From Ruminococcus sp. (lineage in GTDB: Bacteria; Bacillota; Clostridia; Oscillospirales; Ruminococcaceae), in the NCBI GenBank assembly GCA_017534595.1, contig JAFXVY010000080.1:1-34050 (forward strand): 34,050 nt of DNA, written 5' to 3'. This document shows positions 8,162 through 15,668 of this stretch, one piece after another. The translations under genes were made by a program, and so were the position numbers. Below the pieces are notes generated by a model, which ran no database searches, had not been told where the DNA came from, and saw only the letters and a program-made list of their open reading frames with translations. How positions within the stretch are numbered: position 1 is the stretch's first letter; each line of letters begins with the position of its first letter.

Positions 8162-8935
8162 ATGAAAACTAACAGAAAGCTCTCCAAAGGTATGACTCTT
8201 GTCGAGGTACTGGTCTCTATGACGATCTTCGCAGTTATGGCAGGCGTTATCTTTACGGTCATAATGAGGGCCAACCAGAATCAGAACCGTAACAAGATGC
8301 GTGATGCCGAGCTCGCGAGCGAGATCAATATCATAGGCAGAAAGAACGACGCCATGCTCAACGTGACCTCGCCCAACTCCTTCAGCGGCGACTACAAGAT
8401 CACCTTCAACGTGCCCGGCTCCACCGCAAAGGAGCTGGACGGAGTCAAGGTGTATGAGACCGATGAGGGCGAGTTCGCAGATGCCTTCGACTTCAGGATG
8501 AAGACGGTCGTTGAGACCGCTTCGCTCTCGGGCATGACGATCACGAACCTTAACGAAAATGAGTATGCCTTTGATTTCACAAACAATCTGGCAGAGCCTA
8601 TAACCCTCGTTATCACCATCAATAAGGGCTTCATCTTCGAGGGTACAGGCAGACAGTATGTCCATACCGGAAGCACCTATACAAGAACGATCTCAAGCGG
8701 AAGCACGATAAATATCGGCTATTACAATGACAGCTATACTGACACTGACCTTTCGTTTGAGCTTAAATCCGGTATTTCGGGCTCGATCATTCAGGGACTG
8801 TCCGTAAAGGGCAAATTTACTGTAGGCGGAGCAGGTATCCATGCTGACATCAGAAAGGCTAAGCTCGTTGTCAGCCAGGACGGCACCAATCCTATTATCA
8901 AAGCAAACATCGATTATCCGCACCCTGTAGTATGA
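8162..8935 (+). CDS. prepilin with class III signal (type IV minor pilin)
   Basis: The 257-residue product carries a textbook prepilin leader, KLSKG followed by MTLVEVLVSMTIFAVMAG. PilD would cut after the Gly and methylate the new N-terminal Met; Glu is at position +5. The hydrophobic helix runs to about residue 35, followed by a polar globular part without cysteine pairs. Length is above that of usual major pilins (about 150 residues), so this is more likely a minor pilin or pseudopilin of the PilV/PilW class. The ATG at 8162 has AAGGAGA at 8147-8153; an in-frame extension from 8108 overlaps the previous gene and is unlikely. The next prepilin follows after 16 bases. Confidence 0.9.
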   Translation: MKTNRKLSKGMTLVEVLVSMTIFAVMAGVIFTVIMRANQNQNRNKMRDAELASEINIIGRKNDAMLNVTSPNSFSGDYKITFNVPGSTAKELDGVKVYETDEGEFADAFDFRMKTVVETASLSGMTITNLNENEYAFDFTNNLAEPITLVITINKGFIFEGTGRQYVHTGSTYTRTISSGSTINIGYYNDSYTDTDLSFELKSGISGSIIQGLSVKGKFTVGGAGIHADIRKAKLVVSQDGTNPIIKANIDYPHPVV

Positions 8936-8951
8936 TGGGAGGTAAAGAATT

Positions 8952-11636
8952 ATGAAAAGGAATTATAAAGGCTTTACCCTTGTCGAGCTAATCGTTGTTA
9001 TGGCTATAATGGGCATCATACTTGCTGTTATCATGTCCATTATCAGACCTACCCAGAGGGTAGCGAACAAGATCCAGAGTATGCACGACGAGGAAACAGT
9101 CGTTTTCCAGGTCGGAAAGAACTTGAAGGATAACCTCACCTATGCTACGAGCGTAAAGATCGTAGCAGCAGATGCAGCCGATGTAACTCAGCCCACAGCT
9201 TCCTCCGATTACAACTACGTTTACATTCTTGATAACGTCTATTTAAGAAGCAGTTCGAGGAAGAATGCACTCGGCGCAGTAAGGCTTGCAGGATGGGACG
9301 GCAAGGATCTGCTCAATGAGCAGGTCGTTATGCAGGAGCCCACTTACGGTGAAGACAGCTATTTCTTCTCCATAAGCGAGTACAACAACTTCAAGATGAA
9401 TGACAGCTCGAGCAGCTCAAGCAGCTCAAGCAGTTCCTCCAGCTCATCTTCAAAGTATGACGATCCCACAAGCTTCTATATCATTCTAAACTTCAACGGA
9501 TATCCGATGAAGGTCAACAGTTCGGGCGACGGCTATGCCATTGACTACGATTCCAAGTATTCGTATAAGGTAGCCATCGACTTCATGAACATCAACAACA
9601 AGGGCATCCTTGAAAGAGGCGGAAACACCGGCGCCAACGATTTCACCTGTGAGATCGACGGCACCAGCCTCATGAGCAAGTCAGACAGGATCTACATTTT
9701 CTTCAAGGCAGCTGCAGATACTCCGATCTCCGCAGGAAACGGAACTACGGTCGCCAATCCCGAGAATGAGTCCTCGTCTACGATAACCTCGAGCAGCTCG
9801 GGCGGCGGTTCTACTACTTCGGCTACCAGCAGTGAAGAGACTATAGAGTTCTTCTGCGCTAACGGAACTGATAAAATAGGAGATGCCAAGCGTACAGTTT
9901 ACACCTACACCGACGGCACTGTCGTTTACAGCAATCCTGCGCCTCCCGCTGCATCAGAACGCCTTGCAAAGGAACCCTCAATGTATACGGAGGATCACGA
10001 CGCTGACGGATACAGATGGGCTTTCAAGGGCTGGTTCGATTCTCTGACAGGCGGAACCGGAGCCTATACAAACACCAGTGCAGCCAAGACCTATTATTCA
10101 AGGTATGAAAAGGTGACCCGCGTAAAGGTTACCTTCAAGGACTATGACGGTGCGACTATTTCCACTGTTTACGTTGACAAGGGCGAGAAGGTAACGCCTC
10201 CCGCAGAGCCCGATCCCGGAACGGATCAGGTGTTCGACAAGTGGGAATGTAATCTTTCCGGAAAGACCATAAACGATGCGATCGATCAGGAGACTATCTT
10301 CAAGGCTACCAAGGCAAATGCTTCCGGACTTATTTACATCCACTACCTTGCGGATTATAATGACGGAAGAATGATTTTCCAGTACGATAACGCTTCCAAG
10401 TTCAGGATCGACGGAGCTGAAAATGCCGGCTATTATACGTATGAAGGGTTCAGCAAAGGTGCCGGCACGGAAACTGTGATCAAGGTATTAAATCATATTG
10501 ACCTCTCGTTCTGCAAGCCGAATACTCATGACAGTCTTGCAACTATCAAGAAGGGTACCAACTCGTTTGCCAAGGAAGACTGGTATTACTATCTCGGCAA
10601 CGACGGCACATATCATTTTGAGAAGCTTTCCACACCTCCGGCTGTTACCACAACGAATGTAAAGATCATCGTTGAAAAGAGTGCGGACGGAGTTGAGGTG
10701 GCTGCCGGAAACGGCACCGGAATGGGTCTGTTCGATATCATCGGCGGTGCAAGCTATGCTCCTGCAGCAAACGATACCGTAAAGTTCAGTCTTTCCGAGG
10801 GTGAGGTCGTATTCAAGCTCAAGACCAACATCACCTTCAAGGCTATGAACATTTATTCCAAGGCCTTTGAAAACAACGGCGTTGAGCAGACCTGGTATCT
10901 CTTCAAGGATATCAAGGGCAACTACGGATTCAAAACTGTTCCTTACGGCGATTACTACTCCGTAAAGCTGAATCTTATCGAAAAGCCGGATCCTGCCTCT
11001 GTTACGATCGTAGGACCTACGACTTATGTTGATCCTTACAACGGAACAGGTTATCTTGAGAATCTGGGTGCCGGATCCGTACATGAGATCTCCGGTGCAT
11101 ACATCGGTGCAGGCGCTACCACGCTTGACCTGAAATTCCAGGGTGATACCACTCTCAGGATCGAGGGTCATGATATGGCAGTCGATTCTTCCAAGGGCGA
11201 TCAGGTATTCTTCTACTACGGCGGAGTGCTCTATGAGAAGAAGGCGGATGCTCTTGCAGCCAAGGCTGCAGCTAATCCCGGCGATATCTCATCCCTTATA
11301 AGCGGTATGCACACGGATGACGATTCTCAGAATTGGGAATGTCCTATATTGATGTCTAAGCTCTTTGTGAGAAATACAAGCGGAGGACCGGTAGACAATG
11401 TTAAGCTTGTTATTGAGTTTAACGCTCCGATAAAAGCTTATAACGGCGAACCCAAGAAGCCTCATACAGAGAATGGCAAGAAGGTAACAATTGATCTCGG
11501 AACGATCGCAGCCGGAGATACCAAGATAGAAAACACCTGGGGCGGCGACTCCATTACGTTCAAGGCCTCAGATACTCCTGTTTCATCAGACTTCAAGCTA
11601 CAGATCGTTTCAATGGATATCGTTATAGGTTCATAA
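8952..11636 (+). CDS. giant prepilin-like surface protein with InlB-type repeats
   Basis: The N-terminus MKRNYKG then FTLVELIVVMAIMGIILAV is a perfect class III prepilin leader, with cleavage after Gly7 and Glu at +5. At 894 residues it is about five times the size of a normal pilin. A pilin-like domain with a 16-serine tract at residues 152-167 (9405-9452) is followed by a Ser/Thr-rich linker near 273-297. Next come two segments resembling Listeria-Bacteroides (InlB B) repeats, around 313-390 and 395-440, marked by the FKGWFD and FDKWEC cores. The C-terminal 450 residues are beta-rich, and the last 100 resemble an immunoglobulin-like or carbohydrate-binding sandwich. The ATG at 8952 follows GGGAGGT. 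It is likely a tip-located adhesin; the ligand is unknown, and cellulose or plant cell wall is a guess. Confidence 0.85.
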   Translation: MKRNYKGFTLVELIVVMAIMGIILAVIMSIIRPTQRVANKIQSMHDEETVVFQVGKNLKDNLTYATSVKIVAADAADVTQPTASSDYNYVYILDNVYLRSSSRKNALGAVRLAGWDGKDLLNEQVVMQEPTYGEDSYFFSISEYNNFKMNDSSSSSSSSSSSSSSSSKYDDPTSFYIILNFNGYPMKVNSSGDGYAIDYDSKYSYKVAIDFMNINNKGILERGGNTGANDFTCEIDGTSLMSKSDRIYIFFKAAADTPISAGNGTTVANPENESSSTITSSSSGGGSTTSATSSEETIEFFCANGTDKIGDAKRTVYTYTDGTVVYSNPAPPAASERLAKEPSMYTEDHDADGYRWAFKGWFDSLTGGTGAYTNTSAAKTYYSRYEKVTRVKVTFKDYDGATISTVYVDKGEKVTPPAEPDPGTDQVFDKWECNLSGKTINDAIDQETIFKATKANASGLIYIHYLADYNDGRMIFQYDNASKFRIDGAENAGYYTYEGFSKGAGTETVIKVLNHIDLSFCKPNTHDSLATIKKGTNSFAKEDWYYYLGNDGTYHFEKLSTPPAVTTTNVKIIVEKSADGVEVAAGNGTGMGLFDIIGGASYAPAANDTVKFSLSEGEVVFKLKTNITFKAMNIYSKAFENNGVEQTWYLFKDIKGNYGFKTVPYGDYYSVKLNLIEKPDPASVTIVGPTTYVDPYNGTGYLENLGAGSVHEISGAYIGAGATTLDLKFQGDTTLRIEGHDMAVDSSKGDQVFFYYGGVLYEKKADALAAKAAANPGDISSLISGMHTDDDSQNWECPILMSKLFVRNTSGGPVDNVKLVIEFNAPIKAYNGEPKKPHTENGKKVTIDLGTIAAGDTKIENTWGGDSITFKASDTPVSSDFKLQIVSMDIVIGS
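9405..9452 (+). repeat. serine-codon tract (16 Ser) in the giant prepilin
   Basis: Sixteen consecutive serine codons of mixed AGC/TCA/TCC/AGT type. Because the codons vary, the run is kept at protein level more than as a DNA microsatellite, although the AGCTCA core repeats and could slip. It probably serves as a flexible or glycosylated linker. Confidence 0.85.
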
Positions 11637-11649
11637 CAAACTTTCACAG

Positions 11650-11717
11650 GCGGCTCGCAAGAGCCGCTTGCTGAAAAAGCTCCCCCGGGTGAGAGCCCGG
11701 GAGGACTTTTTGAGCAA
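11650..11717 (+). terminator. two tandem hairpins ending the pilus operon
   Basis: Hairpin one is GCGGCTC (11650-11656), loop GCAA, GAGCCGC (11661-11667). Hairpin two has outer arms TTGCTGAAAAAG (11668-11679) and CTTTTTGAGCAA (11706-11717) with 11 of 12 pairs, and an inner CCCGGG pair. They begin 13 bases after the giant prepilin stop and lie between convergent genes. Confidence 0.65.
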
Positions 11718-11730
11718 AAAAAGTGATATC

Positions 11731-11772
11731 GCCCGTGAAACGGGCATAAAAATACCGCTCTGAAAAGAGCGG
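11731..11772 (-). terminator. two tandem hairpins ending the prepilin peptidase transcript
   Basis: On the minus strand, CCGCTC (11767-11772) and GAGCGG (11755-11760) form a stem followed by TATTTTTAT, a good intrinsic terminator 14 bases past the pilD stop. A second stem, GCCCG/CGGGC (11731-11745), follows, with a T run further on. Confidence 0.7.
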
Positions 11773-11786
11773 CACTTTAATGCGTT

Positions 11787-12584
11787 TTATGCGACGGTCT
11801 CGCTCAGGCCGGTGAATGCCAGATACCAGTCACCGATCTGTCGGCTGTACAGTGCGGCTACCGCAACTCCGAGCGAAAGCCACGGGCCGAATGCGAATAC
11901 CGAATTCTCGGTCTTGTACTTGATTATAAGTCCTGCTATCGAGCCGGTTATCAGTGCTACGGCGAGCGCCACGAGGATCCCCTGGATGCCGAGGAACAAT
12001 CCGCAGGCAGCCATCAGGTAAACGTCCCCGCGCCCCATGGCCTTACCCTTTGAGGCAAGCTCGATAATGAGCAGCGGTATGCTTACCACGAATGCTCCGA
12101 TGATGTGCGAGTAGATCGGCACGGTCGGAGTGATTATCATGTAAGGTATCGCGATGATCGCTATGAAGATAACAACGTAGGTCGAGATCAGCTGGGTGTC
12201 CCAGTCCATGAAGAAGACTACGATCAGCGCCGAGAAGAGAAGTGCCATAAGTATGAACCTGACCGGATGTATAAGTACATCGGACTTGTATGCCACGAAG
12301 ACCCACAGCAGAGCGTTGAGTGCCTCAACTACCGTGTAGCGGGGAGATATCTTGGCTCCGCAGGCGCGGCATTTGCCCCTGAGCAGGCACCAGCTGACGA
12401 TCGGGATAAGATCGCGGCGCTTGATCTCAGTACCGCAGGTCATGCAGTGAGAGTTGCGCTTGATGAGCGATTCCTCTTTCGGCAGGCGGTAGATGCAGAC
12501 GTTCAGGAAGCTGCCCACGCAGGCTCCGAACAGGAAAACGAAAACGTAGATTATCGCCATATAAATATAGTATTGCGTTGACAA
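11787..12584 (-). CDS. pilD: prepilin peptidase (A24 family, PilD)
   Basis: This membrane aspartic protease cuts prepilin leaders after Gly and N-methylates the new end; its substrates here are the prepilins at 8162 and 8952. The 265 residues show the expected order: a first membrane segment with GACVGSFLNVCIYRLP, a cytoplasmic methyltransferase-type loop with two CxxC pairs (CMTC and CRAC), then further membrane helices. One catalytic Asp lies in the MDWDTQLIS stretch, and the second is in the GRGD motif, which reads GRGDVYLMAACGLFLG. The start is TTG at 12584, with AAGGGGGA seven bases upstream and a promoter at 12615-12643. It faces the pilus operon and is divergent from pilB. Confidence 0.95.
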   Translation of the reverse strand: MSTQYYIYMAIIYVFVFLFGACVGSFLNVCIYRLPKEESLIKRNSHCMTCGTEIKRRDLIPIVSWCLLRGKCRACGAKISPRYTVVEALNALLWVFVAYKSDVLIHPVRFILMALLFSALIVVFFMDWDTQLISTYVVIFIAIIAIPYMIITPTVPIYSHIIGAFVVSIPLLIIELASKGKAMGRGDVYLMAACGLFLGIQGILVALAVALITGSIAGLIIKYKTENSVFAFGPWLSLGVAVAALYSRQIGDWYLAFTGLSETVA

Positions 12585-12614
12585 TAGCGGTTCCCCCTTA
12601 GTTGATATGCTACT

Positions 12615-12643
12615 ATTTTACCACACTTATCTTTAAAAATCAA
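12615..12643 (-). promoter_or_regulatory. sigma-A type promoter of pilD
   Basis: On the minus strand TTGATT (12638-12643), a 17-base spacer and TAAAAT (12615-12620). The pilB gene starts in the other direction at 12749; I see no convincing promoter for it in 12644-12748, which holds only a small CCCGC/GCGGG hairpin near 12689-12706. Confidence 0.7.
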
Positions 12644-12748
12644 CCGTCGGGGAATGAATATTTGAATTATTGCTGAAATACAGCTTCCCGCCGTCCGCAG
12701 CGGGGGAGATGCACATATTATCACATCTGCGGAGAATGGAGTAGATTT

Positions 12749-14428
12749 ATGAAAAACGGACCCATAGGACAATACCTTGTCGAGAAGGGCATCATCACGG
12801 AGGAGCAGCTGCAGGACGTTCTGAAAAAGCAGAAGGAATCCAAGGGCAAGCTTTTCGGCGATGTCATTATGGAGCTCGGATATGTTTCCGATGTCCAGTT
12901 CACCAAGGTGCTCGCGGAAAGACTCAATGTTGATTTCGTCGATCTTGACACCGCTCCTCTTGAGAAGGATATCGTCAAGACGATACCCGAGGCTGTTGCG
13001 AGAAAGTATACCGTTATCGCGGTCGCCAAGCTCGGCAAGAGAATGTCGGTAGCGACCAACGACCCCGTAAACTTCTACATCTTTGAAGACCTGCGTGCCA
13101 TCACCGGATGCAGCATCTCGCCTGTGCTCTCTACCAAGGCTTCCATCAACAGAGCAATAGGTAAGATGTACTCCGAGGGTCAGGCGGAAGGTATAGCCAA
13201 GGAGGCTCAGGACGAGAAGGAAAGCGAGATGAATCTCGAAGACCTCCGCGATTTGTCCGAGGAGCGTATCGAGAATGCACCTATCGTTAAGCTCGCTACC
13301 GCTATCGTTGAGAACAGCTTCCGTCAGGGCGCAACGGATATCCATATAGAGCCCTTCAAGGATATCACCAGAATACGTATCCGTATCAACTCCGACCTTG
13401 TTGAGCTCATGACCCTTTCTCCCGCACTCCACGTTTCCATCGTTACACGTTTCAAGATCCTCTCGGGCATGAATATCGCCGAGAAGCGTATCCCTCAGGA
13501 CGGCCGTATGTCTCAGGTAGTTGACGGCACTACGATCGACCTCCGTGTATCCAACCTGCCTATGGTCTACGGCGAGAAGGTCGTTCTCCGTATCCTTGCC
13601 GGCGATGAGTCGGTAAGAAAGATACAGGACCTCGGTATGACCGACTATAACTATAAGAGATTCGTTTCCTGCCTGAAGGTACCTCAGGGAGTTGTTCTGG
13701 TAACAGGACCTACAGGTTCCGGTAAGTCCACAACGCTGTACGCCGCGCTCGGTGAGATCGCCAAGCCGGAGCTCAACGTTATCACGGTCGAAGACCCTGT
13801 CGAAAAGAAGATCGCAAACATCAACCAGTGCCAGATAAACGAAAAGGCCGGCATGACCTTCGGCGCTGCGCTGAGATCCATCCTCCGTCAGGACCCCGAC
13901 ATCATCATGATAGGTGAGATGCGTGATACCGAGACCGCCGAGATCGGTATCAGAGCCGCTATCACCGGGCACCTTGTGCTTTCGACACTTCATACCAACG
14001 ACGCGGCTTCCACCGTTACCCGTCTTGTGGATATGGGCGTTGACGCTTACATGGTCGCCACCTCTCTTATCGGCGTCGTGGCTCAGAGACTTACAAAGGT
14101 ACTGTGCCCCGAGTGCAAAGAAATGAAAATGTCCAACGAGGAAGAAAATCAGCTTATGGAGATAGACCATTCCGTGCCTATCTATGAGGCTCATAAGGGC
14201 GGCTGCCCGAGATGCATCGGCGGCTATAAGGGACGTACCGCGATCCACGAGATCCTGCTTGCGACCCCGACCATGAAGGAGATCATCTCCGCCGGCGCGA
14301 AGTCGGAGCAGATACAGGAGCTTGCCAGAAAGGAAGGCTGCCTGCTGCTTCGTGACAACGTATCCAAGCTCGTCCAGGAGGGCAAAACATCAATCGGTGA
14401 GCTCATCCGTGTAACATACGCGGTCTGA
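12749..14428 (+). CDS. pilB: type IV pilus extension ATPase PilB
   Basis: This cytoplasmic hexameric ATPase drives pilus extension through PilC. The 559 residues split into an N-terminal MshEN domain (about 1-140) and a GspE/PilB motor. The first MshEN half reads IGQYLVEKGIITEEQL and the second FGDVIMELGYVSDVQF; domains of this type bind cyclic di-GMP in other bacteria. The Walker A motif GPTGSGKST is at 320-328, the Walker B region is in DPDIIMIGEMRD, and the His box is in HLVLSTLHTNDA. A late CPEC/CPRC tetracysteine group would hold zinc, as in GspE. The ATG at 12749 follows GGAG at about 12736. PilT starts 39 bases after the stop, so both are probably transcribed together. Confidence 0.96.
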   Translation: MKNGPIGQYLVEKGIITEEQLQDVLKKQKESKGKLFGDVIMELGYVSDVQFTKVLAERLNVDFVDLDTAPLEKDIVKTIPEAVARKYTVIAVAKLGKRMSVATNDPVNFYIFEDLRAITGCSISPVLSTKASINRAIGKMYSEGQAEGIAKEAQDEKESEMNLEDLRDLSEERIENAPIVKLATAIVENSFRQGATDIHIEPFKDITRIRIRINSDLVELMTLSPALHVSIVTRFKILSGMNIAEKRIPQDGRMSQVVDGTTIDLRVSNLPMVYGEKVVLRILAGDESVRKIQDLGMTDYNYKRFVSCLKVPQGVVLVTGPTGSGKSTTLYAALGEIAKPELNVITVEDPVEKKIANINQCQINEKAGMTFGAALRSILRQDPDIIMIGEMRDTETAEIGIRAAITGHLVLSTLHTNDAASTVTRLVDMGVDAYMVATSLIGVVAQRLTKVLCPECKEMKMSNEEENQLMEIDHSVPIYEAHKGGCPRCIGGYKGRTAIHEILLATPTMKEIISAGAKSEQIQELARKEGCLLLRDNVSKLVQEGKTSIGELIRVTYAV

Positions 14429-14467
14429 TCTGAAAAATAAAAAATTATATATGGAGGTAAATATCTT

Positions 14468-15538
14468 ATGTCAGTAGATATTAACAAAATTCTCGATGAA
14501 TCGAGAGCACTTGGCTGCTCGGACCTGCACTTCACAGTTGGTATCCCCCCGATAGTTCGTCAGGGCGGTAACCTGAGAAAGCTTTCGAGCTACCCCGACA
14601 TGACCGAGATCGATATCCTGCACATCTGCGAGGATATGTGTACCGATAAGCAGCGTCAGTCGATCAAGGATCATATTGATACCGACTTTACTTTCGTTTC
14701 GTCGAGAGGCTTCCGTCACCGTGTTAACGTATACCGTCAGAGAGGTAACACGGCTATCGCTATCCGTCTGCTGAGAAACGATATCCCGACGCTTACCGAC
14801 CTCGCTCTGCCTCCCGTGCTTGCAGAGTTCGTAATGCGTCCCCGTGGACTCGTGCTTGTAACAGGTCCTACCGGTTCGGGTAAGTCCACTACGCTGGCCG
14901 CCATGATCGACCACGTTAATCTGCATAAGTCCGCTCATATCATCACCATCGAGGATCCTATCGAGTATATGCACGCTCACAAGAGATGTATGGTAAACCA
15001 GAGAGAGATCGGCCCCGATGTACCGAGCTTCTCGCTTGCCCTCCGTGCTGCCCTCCGTGAGGACCCGGATATCATCCTCGTAGGAGAAATGCGTGACTTC
15101 GAGACTATCGAAGCCGCCGTTACCGCCGCTGAAACAGGTCACCTTGTTATGAGTACACTTCATACCACCGATGCTCCTTCGACCATCGACCGTATCATCG
15201 ACGTATTCCCCGCTCACCAGCAGCATCAGATCAGAACTCAGCTTGCATCCGTTCTCGTAGGTATCTGCACTCAGACCCTCTGCCGTACTCTTGACGGTAC
15301 GAGCCGTATCGCCTGCTGCGAGATCCTCAATGCTACCGATAACATCAAGGCTATGATCCGTGACGATAAGGTTCACCTTATCAACTCGGCTATGCAGACC
15401 GGTAAGAACGTTGGAATGCAGACCCTTGACCAGGAGCTTGCAAAGCTTGTCAAGGAGAAGAAGATCACCAAGGAAGTCGCTGTCGAGAAGTGCCTGAACC
15501 TCGGCGAGCTGAACAGATTTATTGCTTCCGCGCACTGA
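14468..15538 (+). CDS. pilT: type IV pilus retraction ATPase PilT
   Basis: PilT powers pilus retraction, and so twitching motility and pulling on bound surfaces. The 356 residues match the family. The N-terminus has the usual SDLHFTVGIPPIVRQGG stretch. Walker A GPTGSGKST is at 133-141, the Walker B region is in DPDIILVGEMRD, and the His box is in HLVMSTLHTTDA. The C-terminal motif that is AIRNLIRE in Gram-negative PilT reads NIKAMIRDDK, a modest variant. The ATG at 14468 has GGAGGT at 14453-14458. A strong terminator follows at 15553. The presence of PilT suggests that these pili retract and are not only a secretion pseudopilus. Confidence 0.95.
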   Translation: MSVDINKILDESRALGCSDLHFTVGIPPIVRQGGNLRKLSSYPDMTEIDILHICEDMCTDKQRQSIKDHIDTDFTFVSSRGFRHRVNVYRQRGNTAIAIRLLRNDIPTLTDLALPPVLAEFVMRPRGLVLVTGPTGSGKSTTLAAMIDHVNLHKSAHIITIEDPIEYMHAHKRCMVNQREIGPDVPSFSLALRAALREDPDIILVGEMRDFETIEAAVTAAETGHLVMSTLHTTDAPSTIDRIIDVFPAHQQHQIRTQLASVLVGICTQTLCRTLDGTSRIACCEILNATDNIKAMIRDDKVHLINSAMQTGKNVGMQTLDQELAKLVKEKKITKEVAVEKCLNLGELNRFIASAH

Positions 15539-15552
15539 TTTTTCAGATCATC

Positions 15553-15586
15553 AAAGAACCGTCCGCATGGGCGGTTCTTTTTTTGT
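15553..15586 (+). terminator. intrinsic terminator after pilT
   Basis: AAAGAACCGTCC (15553-15564), loop GCAT, GGGCGGTTCTTT (15569-15580), with one G-T pair, then a run of T. Confidence 0.92.
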
Positions 15587-15598
15587 GCCATATTTCTG

Positions 15599-15627
15599 TT
15601 GATTTTTCTCCCATAATGTGTTATAAT
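15599..15627 (+). promoter_or_regulatory. sigma-A type promoter of the asparagine-synthase-like gene
   Basis: TTGATT at 15599-15604, a 17-base spacer and TATAAT at 15622-15627. It starts right after the pilT terminator. Confidence 0.8.
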
Positions 15628-15668
15628 ATAAAGTACTTTGAGCATATACTAACCAGAGGTGATCTGTA

